Assembly: GCF_965232925.1 (NCBI RefSeq) | Contig: NZ_CBDDRA010000002.1 | Span: forward strand, 330,739 to 394,738 | Reading direction: 5' to 3' | Length of the DNA stretch: 64,000 nucleotides | DNA from: Tumidithrix helvetica | GTDB taxonomy: Bacteria; Cyanobacteriota; Cyanobacteriia; Pseudanabaenales; Pseudanabaenaceae | Shown here: positions 17,923 to 26,798 of the stretch, piece by piece | How positions within the stretch are numbered: position 1 is the first letter of the stretch | Layout of the letters: every line of letters starts with the position of its first letter | Notes under the pieces: generated by a model | Told to the model about the DNA's origin: nothing | Seen by the model: the letters and a program-made list of their open reading frames with translations, nothing else | The model's database searches: none | Made by a program: the position numbers and the translations under genes

Positions 17923-18366
17923 CTAACATACAAATTGGAAATCACTGATGCCCCCGCAGCCAAGCATCCGTGCATTTCTACGCGTAAACTCACCCACAGA
18001 AGAATTCCCGTCAGGGTCGATTACCCCTGTGACATACTGCCAGAGATCCCTCGGGGCAATCTCAGCTTTAAAAGTGCCATCTTCATTCTTCCGAATGTGA
18101 TACCACTTGGTTTGCTGGCACTGCTCGCACCAAAAAGCCTCTACCCATTCTCCCTCTAACGGTACTGCCGTTCGAGTTGCTACTAACAGTAATGCATTTT
18201 GTTTCGGGATCCCTCTTTGCTGTAGCTGCTCTACCCGATCGGCAAATAACGGATATTTTCGACTGACGCTATCAAGATGACATCCATGGATTGGACAGTA
18301 AATAGCCCGTCGTTTCGATCGCTTCCGATTTCGGTCACACCTGTTCTGCAATTCGACCTCCCACAT
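17923..18366 (-). CDS. Conserved hypothetical protein with Cys/His zinc-ribbon-like sites
   Basis: A 147-residue basic protein. Potential metal ligands are 'YCPIHGCHL' near residue 23 and 'FWCEQCQQTKWYH' near 80, which together look like a split zinc ribbon. The rest ('RKYPLFADRVEQLQQRG', 'LLVATRTAVPLEGEWVEAF') resembles a small uncharacterised family that I associate with cyanobacteria. No signal peptide or membrane segment. It stands alone between the glycan operon and the TagA-type gene. Function unknown. Confidence 0.7.
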   Translation of the reverse strand: MWEVELQNRCDRNRKRSKRRAIYCPIHGCHLDSVSRKYPLFADRVEQLQQRGIPKQNALLLVATRTAVPLEGEWVEAFWCEQCQQTKWYHIRKNEDGTFKAEIAPRDLWQYVTGVIDPDGNSSVGEFTRRNARMLGCGGISDFQFVC

Positions 18367-18560
18367 TCATAAACAGAGAAAATGGGAGGACTACGTTGGA
18401 GAAACTGAGATCGATAAAGACCATCAAAGCTCGCTCCTAAATAACTAAGTAAAGTATTCAGCTACTGAAATGCAATCATCCCAATTTATTTTTAGCGTTG
18501 CTGCTAACCAAACTATATTGACTCTAAACTGACTATAAGGAAATGGAGCCTTTTCCATCC

Positions 18561-19451
18561 TTATTTCTTTAGCTTTTTAACCATATTAGCAAAAAACGAT
18601 GAAGTCTCAGAGAAAAATTGTCCAACCTTACTTCTAGACATCGCAAATGTTAGAAGTTGCTTCAGTGCTAACCATAGAAAAACTGGATTTGTGCTAGCGT
18701 AACGCGGCCAAAGACGCTTAGGCTCTTGGCAGAGGCGATAAAGCCACTCAAGCCCAGAATGGCGAATTGGCTTAGGCGCACGTTTGAGGACACCAGCGTA
18801 TAAAGGAAACGCTGCTCCTACGCCAATCATAACTGCTTGAATCTTGTCACGATGTTGCGCGATCCAAAATTCTTGTTTGGGACAGCCCAAGGCAACAAAC
18901 AAAATGCCTGCGCCACTAGCATTGATTCTCTGCACCGTTTCTGCATCTTCATCGGCAGTGGCAGGACGAAAGGGGGGAGCTTCCATACCAGCTATCTGCA
19001 ACGTAGGAAAGTTATACAGGAGACGTTCGCGAATCTTATCTAGTACATCAGGCTTTGCACCCAAGAAATAGAGACTCACGCGATCTTCAGATGCCTGTTG
19101 GCAAACAGCTTCTAGAATATCCATGCCAGCGACGCGTTCAGATCGCGTCGATCCCAACAGTCGCAGCATCCAAACCAACGGCATGCCATCTGGTGTGACT
19201 AGATCGGCATGCTCTAGCACATCCGCTAAGCGAGCATCTCTTTTCGCTTCAATCAACATGTGCACGTTAGCAACGCAAACTACCTTACTCAGCCGCTTCT
19301 TTGCCCAAGAAATCATCAGGCTAATCTGCTCGTCAAATGATAGGTCAGTTACGGGCGAGCCAATCAAATTTTGAACTGAGTGAGGCATCTCTACAGTGAT
19401 GTCCCTAGGGGGGGGTGACAAATATGTACTCGGATTACCAATAGCCATCAT
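18561..19451 (-). CDS. WecG/TagA/CpsF family glycosyltransferase
   Basis: A 296-residue GT26 enzyme. 'VVCVANVHMLIEAKRD' and 'LVTPDGMPLVWMLRLLG' form the N-terminal half with the catalytic Asp, 'RVAGMDIL' follows, and 'ILFVALGCPKQEFWIAQHRDKI' with 'GVGAAFPLYAGVLKRAPK' are diagnostic. Family members transfer ManNAc, ManNAcA or glucose to undecaprenyl-diphosphate-linked sugar during teichoic acid, ECA or exopolysaccharide assembly. The C-terminal helix suggests membrane contact. It is co-directional with the glycan operon but separated from it by one unrelated gene. Tandem ATG codons at 19451 and 19448 leave the exact start open. Confidence 0.92.
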   Translation of the reverse strand: MMAIGNPSTYLSPPPRDITVEMPHSVQNLIGSPVTDLSFDEQISLMISWAKKRLSKVVCVANVHMLIEAKRDARLADVLEHADLVTPDGMPLVWMLRLLGSTRSERVAGMDILEAVCQQASEDRVSLYFLGAKPDVLDKIRERLLYNFPTLQIAGMEAPPFRPATADEDAETVQRINASGAGILFVALGCPKQEFWIAQHRDKIQAVMIGVGAAFPLYAGVLKRAPKPIRHSGLEWLYRLCQEPKRLWPRYASTNPVFLWLALKQLLTFAMSRSKVGQFFSETSSFFANMVKKLKK

Positions 19452-20427
19452 GTTTTTAATGATTAAAATTCATGTAAAAAGCTAAGTCTCTTTCGGATAA
19501 AGCGTTCTGACTGTTTTAAGTCGAAGCTTAATTAATTCCTGTTTGAATTTCTCAATTCTATTTAAACTTCTCTGAGTCTCGAACATTCCTAAGATTGGAT
19601 GAGCAAGATCAAATGGAATGTTTAACCTTAATTTTCCATGACAAATTAGGGGATAGAAGAATACCTCTACCCTGCTCGCTCAGAAGATTTACAACTAGGT
19701 CAAACTCCTCGTAAATCTGTTAAAGATTAAATATATTAAAGCCCTTAAACTAACTGAATCAAAACCTGCGTTGACAAACAGGCATTTTGGAATTATGGAC
19801 CCAAAATCTATAACCTTTAGGCTGATACAGCCATAGAGGTAAAATAGAACTTCGAGTTGTGCAGATAATTTTACTCATCTTCAGCTAGTTTTTACAACTA
19901 GGCGAAGTTATACAGAAGTTATACAGGCGAAGTTATACAAGTTATACAAAAGTCTTGTCTCAACAGAATTTATACTAAAATTCACATGGAATTTATATGG
20001 AATCTCAATCTCTAAAAGGATTTTGCTATGATTTCGACAGAATTTCGATGGGATAGTAAAGTTTATCCAAGATTTATAGAGAATAATTCCATTGAAAAGA
20101 TTTTAATAGAATTCCAACAGAAGTTATACAGAAGTTATACAGAAGTTATATCTCAAAAGAATTTATACTAAATTCACATGGAATTTATATGGAATCTCAA
20201 TCTCTAAAAGGATTTTGCTACGATCTCAACGGAATTTCGATAGGATTTATGCAGAATCAGAACTTTATGGATAACTAAAAGTAATTGGGAAGCATTTATA
20301 TCGAATTCAATGCGAGGGATGACTATTTGCGATATCCACAAAAAGGTTTTTCAGGAAGGCGGTTTCAGATCGAAGGTGCTGCTACAGAGATTCAAAATAC
20401 CGATCGCTGACAGATAATACCTGCCTC
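19452..20427. other. 976-bp non-coding, repeat-bearing region
   Basis: No credible gene on either strand. The first 450 bp show no recognisable signal. From 19904 it contains tandem GAAGTTATACA units and a duplicated block of about 85 bp, described separately. It has no HIP1 octamer in the repeat part and is markedly AT rich. Confidence 0.7.
19904..20241 (+). repeat. Compound direct repeat with 11-bp tandem units
   Basis: Two copies of a compound unit. Each starts with tandem GAAGTTATACA (19904, 19915, 19929 and a partial copy; then 20120, 20131 and 20142) followed by a nearly identical block of about 85 bp (19965-20050 and 20158-20241), differing by a few substitutions and a 1-bp indel. Inside the block the shorter motif GGAATTTATATGG/AGAATTTATAC/GGAATTTCGATAGG recurs in degenerate form, so the stretch looks built from an expanding AATTT core. 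It is not a CRISPR, because the units touch and no spacers exist. Confidence 0.85.
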
Positions 20428-21615
20428 TCATTTCTTGAGTACGAGATAATATAGCTCACCGTCATATTTGATCAGTCCTGCCCGTTGTTTTGGCACTTCT
20501 CCAGTGCCCATAAAAATATCAACCCGTCCTGCTCCCTTAATTGCGCCGCCCGTATCTTGATCGAGCACAAAGCGGTTGACAGGGCGAAATTCATAGGTAT
20601 TAGTAACGGGGTTTAAAAAGGGGAGTGGCGTGCGAATCAGGGCGATCGCACCCGCAGGCATAATCGATTTATCAGTGGCGATCGATCGCTCCGCCGTTAC
20701 AGGTACGTTCAAGCTACCGATCGCAGGGCTACCATTGGTCTCGCGAAAAAACACAAAACTCTGATTGCGATTGAGATACCCAACCAATTCTTGCGGATGC
20801 TTTTGGAAATATGCCATTAAGGACTGCAAAGTGACATCCTCTAGACGCATTTTGCCATCGCGCACGATCGCCGCCCCAACGGAGGTATAGGGACGATCGG
20901 TTTTCCCCGCAAAGCCCACGGTGATTAAAGAGCCGTCATTCAAAACCAGACGGGCTGAGCCTTGAACGTGGATCAGAAATGCCTGAAAGCGATCGCTGAG
21001 CCAAGCAATTTCCGAGCCTGCTAAACGTTTGCTCCCTTCCAACATTTCTCGGGTGGGATGGGGGCGTTCCCAATTGCTAAAATCTGGGGGCAAGCGATAG
21101 ATGGGATATTGAAACTCCCCATTGCGGGTGCGACTGGCTTTATAGACGGCTTCGTAATAGCCAGTAAACTGTACTGTGCCTTTGCGATCGAGTCCAATCG
21201 ATTTATGCAGGTCAAACTCTTGCAGCACGGCTTTTTGCAGTTCTACAGCATTGGGCGAAGTTTGCACCAATTGCCGAAATCGGATGAGGCTGCGTTCCAT
21301 ACGATCGCGACTAATCTCACCGACAGGATAGCGATCGGCAGCCTTGGGCGTGCGAATGTATTGGATGCTATAGTCAATCGCTTTGAGAAGTTGGGCGCGA
21401 TCGCAGTCAAACAGATCGTCCACCAAGCGATCGCTGAGGGGATTGATAGCTTGTTTGGGTAAGGGTACGAGCACCTGAGCTAATTTTGGAATTCCTAAAT
21501 TCTCTTGTTTATTCTCTTGTTTAGAATCCTGTAAAGGAACTTGCGTGGTTGCAAGACTAGGCAACCCAGCCAAGAGAATTCCCAAACTCAAACTGAAAAT
21601 TTGTCCGTTGTACAT
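20428..21615 (-). CDS. mltA: Membrane-bound lytic murein transglycosylase A (MltA)
   Basis: A 395-residue murein hydrolase. An N-terminal hydrophobic signal ('IFSLSLGILLAGLPSLATT') precedes the MltA domain: 'GTVQFTGYYEAVYKAS', 'YPIYRLPPDF', 'FLIHVQGSARLVLNDG', 'GFAGKTDRPYTSVGAAIVRDGKM'. The C-terminal 3D domain carries 'DQDTGGAIKGAGRVDIFMG', including the catalytic Asp. It cleaves the MurNAc-GlcNAc bond and forms a 1,6-anhydro product in the periplasm. There is no clear lipobox Cys, so it may be soluble or anchored by an uncleaved signal. The gene is 14 bp downstream of a YbjQ-type gene, so it may be the last gene of a four-gene transcript. Confidence 0.95.
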   Translation of the reverse strand: MYNGQIFSLSLGILLAGLPSLATTQVPLQDSKQENKQENLGIPKLAQVLVPLPKQAINPLSDRLVDDLFDCDRAQLLKAIDYSIQYIRTPKAADRYPVGEISRDRMERSLIRFRQLVQTSPNAVELQKAVLQEFDLHKSIGLDRKGTVQFTGYYEAVYKASRTRNGEFQYPIYRLPPDFSNWERPHPTREMLEGSKRLAGSEIAWLSDRFQAFLIHVQGSARLVLNDGSLITVGFAGKTDRPYTSVGAAIVRDGKMRLEDVTLQSLMAYFQKHPQELVGYLNRNQSFVFFRETNGSPAIGSLNVPVTAERSIATDKSIMPAGAIALIRTPLPFLNPVTNTYEFRPVNRFVLDQDTGGAIKGAGRVDIFMGTGEVPKQRAGLIKYDGELYYLVLKK

Positions 21616-21629
21616 AGATAGTTCTTAAT

Positions 21630-22520
21630 TTAATGACCGATCGCAGGAGGAGGCGCAACTACAGATATGGATGCGGGTGGATCGTTGAGCGAAAGCATCA
21701 ACTGGGGTGTCTGAATCTGGTGATCGTCCCGCGTAGGCGTGACTGCGGTACCGATCGCAAAAAACTCAATCACATGGGAACTCCAAGCATATTGATGCTC
21801 TTGGATATTTGCCCCAATAATCCCCTCAGCTTGGAGTTGAGAGGCTTCATCCTGCATCCGTTCCATGGCGATTTCGCGGGCATCATAGAGGGCTTGCGTG
21901 AAGTTAGGCATTTCCACATTTCTGCCAATCGTTCTAAACCATTGCCCCAAGCCTTGATAGGCGACATGATAGACGCAGTTGCCCATGACCAATCCCAAGG
22001 GACGATAGCCCGCTCGTAATAATGTCCAGAAGTCCTGTCCAGACAGGTCGCTCGTAAAGGGTTTGTTTTGGACAGTACGGTAAGATATGGCATGGTTGCG
22101 AGCCTTGACAGCCGTTCCGATCGCTACAAACTCCGCCATATTCGGTTCCCAAGTCATGTGTTTGGCAGTCAGCCGCACGCCCACAATGCCGTCAGCCCCG
22201 AGAGCCTCCGCTTCTTCTTGCATCCGCGTCATTGCCAACTCGCGGGCGTGATACATTGCCTGAGAGAGGGTAGTCATTTCCATATTTTGGTTGATCCCTG
22301 CCCACTGAAACCCAATGTGATACATGGAGCAGCCCACCACCAAACCCAAAGGCTCAAACCCAGCCTCTTTAACCAAGAGAAACTCATTCACAGAAAGATC
22401 GCTGGTAAACAAATTGCTCTGCTTGCCCCCCTGCTGCATTCTGGTCATTCGTTCTTGGGCGTGGGGTGGCAGATCGGAGGCGATCGCAGGACGTGGAGAA
22501 TTGGGTGGTTGGTTTGTCAT
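21630..22520 (-). CDS. Tandem YbjQ-type (heavy-metal-binding, UPF0145-like) protein
   Basis: A 296-residue protein of two repeated domains, about 35-145 and 150-265. Each begins 'FTSDLS' and continues 'E/DF.LL..AG..PLGLV.G...YH', then 'A.YHARELAMTRMQEEAEALGADGIVGVRL' and closes with 'FVAIGTAV' or 'FFAIGTAV'. That is the layout of YbjQ/DUF74 domains, normally single-domain pentameric proteins of about 105 residues. The tandem copy is therefore a duplication within one chain. No signal peptide. Function of the family is unproven; metal binding is suggested only by family name. Confidence 0.85.
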   Translation of the reverse strand: MTNQPPNSPRPAIASDLPPHAQERMTRMQQGGKQSNLFTSDLSVNEFLLVKEAGFEPLGLVVGCSMYHIGFQWAGINQNMEMTTLSQAMYHARELAMTRMQEEAEALGADGIVGVRLTAKHMTWEPNMAEFVAIGTAVKARNHAISYRTVQNKPFTSDLSGQDFWTLLRAGYRPLGLVMGNCVYHVAYQGLGQWFRTIGRNVEMPNFTQALYDAREIAMERMQDEASQLQAEGIIGANIQEHQYAWSSHVIEFFAIGTAVTPTRDDHQIQTPQLMLSLNDPPASISVVAPPPAIGH

Positions 22521-22592
22521 ATCGATAATTTTGAGAGAATCTTAAAGATAGTTTTAAAGATAATTTGGGAACGATGATTCAATCGCGATCGA

Positions 22593-23792
22593 TTAAGAGC
22601 GCTTATTCAGGGGGGAAATCAGAAGGGTTTTGCCGATCGGGTTTTGCTGCGGCATCTCATCATCTGGCTGAATTGCCGTACCGATTGCCACAAAATGAAC
22701 GAGCAGATCTTTGCAGGGACCAACATTGCCGAGAAGGCTATTCAGGATGCTTGTCAAAGTTGAAATCAGGAAGAGAATCACAGGAATAGCGAAAACACCT
22801 CCAGACTTAAGTAACGGAAAAAGTAAATTCATCAGTGAATTCATCAGGGGAACGATCGCCTTAGAATTCCCAGAAAATATAGCGATAAAGAAGGAGAGAA
22901 ACAAACCCATGAAAAAGAGTTGGAATAGCAAACCCCAAAGCGACCTAGGTTGATAAACGAACACCTCTTCCTGCGCTTCGATCTGCATGCCGACGGCTCC
23001 TTCCGCACCCAAGAGCTTGACATCTTCGGTCAATCGTAAAATTGCCAATTCGCGAGCATCTTGAAAGCCCTGGGTAAATTGCACCACCTCTTGATTTTGT
23101 CGTCCCTGCCCAAAAACGCGATTCCAAAAAGAAGCGTTCGTGAGTTGCCTTGTGGCGCGATCGCTATGCACGTAATAGGAACAAACGCCAAACACCAGCC
23201 CTTTAGGATGATATCCCGCTTGGTGGAGCTGCCAAAATTCTTGACCGCTTAAATCGCTCGTAAAGGGATTTTGCGCGGCAGGAAACCCAGGCTTGCGAAT
23301 CGCCGTTCCGATCGCTGTAAATTCCATCACACCAGGAATCCAAGTTTTGCGCGACTGCTTCAACCGCACCCCAATTACCCCATGACTGCCCAAGAGGGCG
23401 GCTTCTTGCTGCATGCGCTGCATTGCCAGTTCCCGCGCCGCAAGTTGCGCTTGGGTCAAAACTTCGACCTCACCTGTGTAATTGCGATATCCCCAAAAGT
23501 TGCGGTAAAACCCGATATGGTAAAAACTCGTGCCCATGACTAACCCAATCGGGTCAAAACCCACCTGTCGCACCAGCAGGTATTCATTCGTGCTGAGGTC
23601 GCTCGTAAAAAACGGCTTGCCTGTTTGTTTGCGAATCCGAATTTGTTGGTCAAGTCGATGCTTGGCGATTGCAAATATATTTCCTGTCTTGATATGGGGG
23701 GTGGCTACGATCGGGCGCGATGGAGGTTTGCGAGTTGGCTGCTCGCGCGATCGCGTCTCGATCGCAACCCAAATTTTGTCGATGAGTCCCAT
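22593..23792 (-). CDS. Tandem YbjQ-type protein with membrane insertion in the second domain
   Basis: A 399-residue paralogue of the next gene. Domain 1 covers about 60-170 ('FFTSDLSTNEYLLVRQVGFDPIGLVMG' to 'FTAIGTAI'). Domain 2 begins 'NPFTSDLSGQEFWQL' near 180 and reaches 'GAVGMQIEAQEEVF' near 285, is interrupted by about 80 residues with two or three hydrophobic helices ('LLFQLFFMGLFLSFFIAIF', 'GGVFAIPVILFLISTL'), and then resumes with 'LLVHFVAIGTAI'. The insertion is in the loop before the last conserved strand. This should tether the domain to the membrane. Its upstream neighbour and both YbjQ genes share direction, with gaps of 9 and 72 bp. Confidence 0.85.
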   Translation of the reverse strand: MGLIDKIWVAIETRSREQPTRKPPSRPIVATPHIKTGNIFAIAKHRLDQQIRIRKQTGKPFFTSDLSTNEYLLVRQVGFDPIGLVMGTSFYHIGFYRNFWGYRNYTGEVEVLTQAQLAARELAMQRMQQEAALLGSHGVIGVRLKQSRKTWIPGVMEFTAIGTAIRKPGFPAAQNPFTSDLSGQEFWQLHQAGYHPKGLVFGVCSYYVHSDRATRQLTNASFWNRVFGQGRQNQEVVQFTQGFQDARELAILRLTEDVKLLGAEGAVGMQIEAQEEVFVYQPRSLWGLLFQLFFMGLFLSFFIAIFSGNSKAIVPLMNSLMNLLFPLLKSGGVFAIPVILFLISTLTSILNSLLGNVGPCKDLLVHFVAIGTAIQPDDEMPQQNPIGKTLLISPLNKRS

Positions 23793-23801
23793 AGGATTTG
23801 T

Positions 23802-24191
23802 CTACCCCCCAATAAATTGGTTTAAGCCATCGCGAACTTCCGTACTCTGTGCTGCCAACCGAGCTAGGGCTTCCGCAACTTGACGATTCCAATCTGCGCT
23901 TGTAAGCTCAGTGGTTTTAATCTTAACGCCACGCACCACCTTGATCGCCCGATTTGAGAGCGCACCGTATGGTTCGCGACTCACTTGGTAATGATAATCG
24001 TCAAAGCAAAGCGTCACCGTTTGAATGCTCCCCAAGCCAAACCAACTGCGCTGGACTTGTGTATTTCTGGGTAAAGCACCTTTTAATTTTTGAGCCAACT
24101 GTGTCAAGAGGGCATCTGTATCTCCGCGATCGAGGGAAAGTGAGGCAGCTAACAGATCTACAGAAAAAGCTAGATTAAAGTCGTCGATCAT
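23802..24191 (-). CDS. Small protein of unknown function linked to YbjQ genes
   Basis: A 129-residue soluble protein beginning MIDDFNLAFSVDLLAASLSL. A central beta-rich part ('VQRSWFGLGSIQTVTLCFDDYHYQVSREPYG') is flanked by helices and ends with 'ALARLAAQSTEVRDGLNQFIGG'. I do not recognise the family. Its stop is 9 bp before the following YbjQ-type gene, so it is likely co-transcribed and may assist that protein. Confidence 0.75.
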   Translation of the reverse strand: MIDDFNLAFSVDLLAASLSLDRGDTDALLTQLAQKLKGALPRNTQVQRSWFGLGSIQTVTLCFDDYHYQVSREPYGALSNRAIKVVRGVKIKTTELTSADWNRQVAEALARLAAQSTEVRDGLNQFIGG

Positions 24192-24402
24192 AAAAAATTA
24201 TGGGGCAAGGAGAGAGATGTTTAGGGGCACTCTCACCGCTCACCTTAACAATCCCAAGCGCTTCTGTCCAGTGGTGGGGAATACTTACAGGAATTTGGTA
24301 GTGCTAAAAACATAAGAATTCGCATAGGGCTTTAAGGGCTGAACTATAACTTGGGGGCTTATCCCCAAAAAATAAAATCAGAAATAATATCCTTAATCCC
24401 AC

Positions 24403-25242
24403 TTATGGCGCAAAATGCTTGTCTAGCCATCGGTCGATATCCATCAAAACCTGCTCGGGAATTTCCCAAGGCAAAAGATGGGCAGTCTGGGGATAGCAGA
24501 TATATTCGCAGTTAGGCAAGCGTGAAGCAGTGTCGTAACTTGAGGCAGCGGTGATGTGGCGATCGCATTCACCAGCCAACATCAAACAGGGAATCACAAT
24601 CTGCTCTAGATCTTGTCTGCGATCGTAGCCTTGACGGAGGGCAGCCGAAAGGGCTTGCGTGGCAGAACGCGAGGTTTGCAGAAAGGCGCTAGCGCCTTCA
24701 TGGGCAATGCGATCGTAGGCAAAGGGCGTATGTTGTTGAATTAAGTATTTCAGCAGCGATCGCTTACCGATTCGCTCAGTTACCCAGTGCCAATGGGGAA
24801 AAACTAACTTACTTAGGACAGCCAAACCCGTATTGGCATATTTCCACCAAGTCACGCTTGGCAAACTACTCTGAGGACGCGCCGCCGTAGCAATTAAAAT
24901 CAGCCCAACCAGTTGACCCGTAGCGAGTGGATCGGAGTCTGTGGCAGAGCGAGATGCTTGCAAGGCTAACTCGAGTGCCAAAATCCCCCCCAGCGACCAG
25001 CCTAAAATAATATATTTTCCTTGCTGCTTTTTTAAGAGGTCGCTCAGATCCTCCACATGTACTTGCATGGAAAAAGATTGACGATTTTTCGATTTGCCAT
25101 AGCCTCTCAAATCGGGTGCCGAGGTTTTTAACCCTCTATTGTTTAGGTGTTCGACAAATACAGTCATCGCTGCACCACTACCAGGATGACCATGTAAGCA
25201 AAGAACAGACAAATCTTGTAATGATAAATTTTGTGAAGACAT
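24403..25242 (-). CDS. Alpha/beta hydrolase
   Basis: A 279-residue alpha/beta hydrolase. 'VLCLHGHPGSG' supplies the oxyanion hole, 'LRGYGKS' precedes the cap, 'YIILGWSLGGILALELAL' holds the nucleophile Ser in G-W-S-L-G, 'PCLMLAGECDRHITA' the acid and 'YPQTAHLLPWEIP' the catalytic His. The family covers esterases, haloalkane dehalogenases and C-C hydrolases; the substrate is unknown. A TTG at 25263 gives a 7-residue extension, but the ATG at 25242 is preferred. Confidence 0.9.
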   Translation of the reverse strand: MSSQNLSLQDLSVLCLHGHPGSGAAMTVFVEHLNNRGLKTSAPDLRGYGKSKNRQSFSMQVHVEDLSDLLKKQQGKYIILGWSLGGILALELALQASRSATDSDPLATGQLVGLILIATAARPQSSLPSVTWWKYANTGLAVLSKLVFPHWHWVTERIGKRSLLKYLIQQHTPFAYDRIAHEGASAFLQTSRSATQALSAALRQGYDRRQDLEQIVIPCLMLAGECDRHITAASSYDTASRLPNCEYICYPQTAHLLPWEIPEQVLMDIDRWLDKHFAP

Positions 25243-25562
25243 ACAGCCCAAGCGATCGCCCAAGATTTCTACTTGCCCTCAGTTATACTAAAGCAGACTC
25301 GCACAAGCAGTTAGCTTCACATAACATAGCTACAAAATATGATGTTTGGTGTAGCTATATATATTGTTTAGGGCAGCAAGGAGTTAAATTTGGTATATTT
25401 CTCATACTCATTACAAGCAATTAAGTTATAACAACTTATTGCTTGCGCTCCGAGTCTCACACGACGCATTAGGCTATGAGATAAAGAATTTTTCTAGCCC
25501 TTTATCTTAAAAAAGTTACGTTTTTCCAATTTGTTCAAGCTCTTCCTTACCGCAGTTCAGCA
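25243..25562. other. Divergent promoter region between hydrolase and taxis cluster
   Basis: About 320 bp separating two divergently transcribed genes. AT rich, with runs such as TAGCTATATATATTG near 25350 that could serve as a -10 element, but no convincing -35/-10 pair. It must hold the promoters of both directions. Confidence 0.4.
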
Positions 25563-26798
25563 ATGTCTCAGATCCCCACAACATTTAACAGTTATGAAGA
25601 GCCTGCTGTTACATCTAACACCCTAGGTGGTCAACTTGACATCGTTGGTATGGTTCCAGCAGGGCAGGTTGTTACAAACATGACACTCAAAAGCTTGTTG
25701 GCAATGCTCCGCCTCTTACTTAATTCCACAGGCATTGTCAAGGTAGAAACACCACACCTGAGTTGGAAAATTCTGATGTATGGTGGCAGTATCGCCATGA
25801 TTGAAGAGAAGGATGAATTTTTACCAACGCTATTGCGTAAATTCAAAATCCAAAAAATTAGAGCCTTGGCTCAAGTTGAGTTAACCCAAAAACAAAGCAA
25901 TAGCTATCAGCTTTATCAACTGATCAGCCAGATCTTTGAGCAAGATCCTGAATCAGTGCGTCAAGCATTAAAAGAGATCTTATTCGAAAATTTATTAGCT
26001 TTATATTTGGAAAATAATTTCGCTTTTGTTTGGCAACCTGCACCAGCACAAACTCAAATTTCTTTACCAATTTGGCAATTTTCTGTTTTAGAAGATGCCG
26101 CAACCCGTGGCGTACAACAATGGGAAAAATTTAGCTTCGTACGGCATCCTTACCAAACTGTACAGCTTTTAGATGAAGAGCATACGATCGCTCATGTTCC
26201 CCTGTTTGCTAAGGTGACAAAGGGTAAACATCGTATCAGTGAAATAGCCGATCACTTTAAGCAGCACATTTCTCGAACGGCTCTAAAACTTGACAAACTG
26301 GCAGAAAATCGTTCGGTCGCAATTTTGCCACTACAATCTCGGCAACCCCAAAGAGAACTTATCGATCGCGCGTTTCAAGAGAATGACGAGATCGCCATAC
26401 CCCGCATTCTCGTTGTCGATGATTCGCCTGTCTTGCTTAAGCAATTTGGGGAATTATTAAAAAGTTGGGGCTATCAAGTTAATCTTGTCAATCAGGCTGC
26501 TACTGCCACACAGCAAATTTTAGAGTTCAAGCCTTCTGTTGTATTTATGGACATTAATATGCCAGAAATCAATGGGTTTGACCTGATTAAACAAATTCGG
26601 CGGCAACCTAGTTTAGCTTCAGTCCCTCTGGTTTTGGTTACTGCTGAAAACAACATGGCAAATAATTTTAGAGCAAAGTGGGCTCATTGTCGTTTTTTAG
26701 CAAAACCTCGCACTTCTGCGGAAACCCAAGAGTTTCGAGAACAATTGCGGACACTATTACGCGAACTTGCACCACTCCCAACTGACCCAATTATTTGA
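25563..26798 (+). CDS. PatA-like response regulator, first copy
   Basis: A 411-residue protein. The N-terminal about 270 residues form the PATAN/DUF4388-type region seen in cyanobacterial PatA and PixG ('MTLKSLLAMLRLLL', 'FAKVTKGKHRISEIADHF'). The C-terminal receiver spans about 280-400: 'ILVVDDSPVLLKQF', phosphoacceptor Asp in 'VVFMDINMPEINGF', Thr in 'LVLVTAEN' and Lys in 'FLAKPRT'. A typical role is output regulator of a taxis or type IV pilus chemosensory system; there is no DNA-binding domain. It is the first gene of the cluster. A paralogue follows 620 bp downstream. Confidence 0.9.
   Translation: MSQIPTTFNSYEEPAVTSNTLGGQLDIVGMVPAGQVVTNMTLKSLLAMLRLLLNSTGIVKVETPHLSWKILMYGGSIAMIEEKDEFLPTLLRKFKIQKIRALAQVELTQKQSNSYQLYQLISQIFEQDPESVRQALKEILFENLLALYLENNFAFVWQPAPAQTQISLPIWQFSVLEDAATRGVQQWEKFSFVRHPYQTVQLLDEEHTIAHVPLFAKVTKGKHRISEIADHFKQHISRTALKLDKLAENRSVAILPLQSRQPQRELIDRAFQENDEIAIPRILVVDDSPVLLKQFGELLKSWGYQVNLVNQAATATQQILEFKPSVVFMDINMPEINGFDLIKQIRRQPSLASVPLVLVTAENNMANNFRAKWAHCRFLAKPRTSAETQEFREQLRTLLRELAPLPTDPII

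Noticed and set aside
19904..20241. CRISPR-like array
   Set aside because: Units are 11 bp and contiguous; there are no unique spacers and no cas genes nearby.
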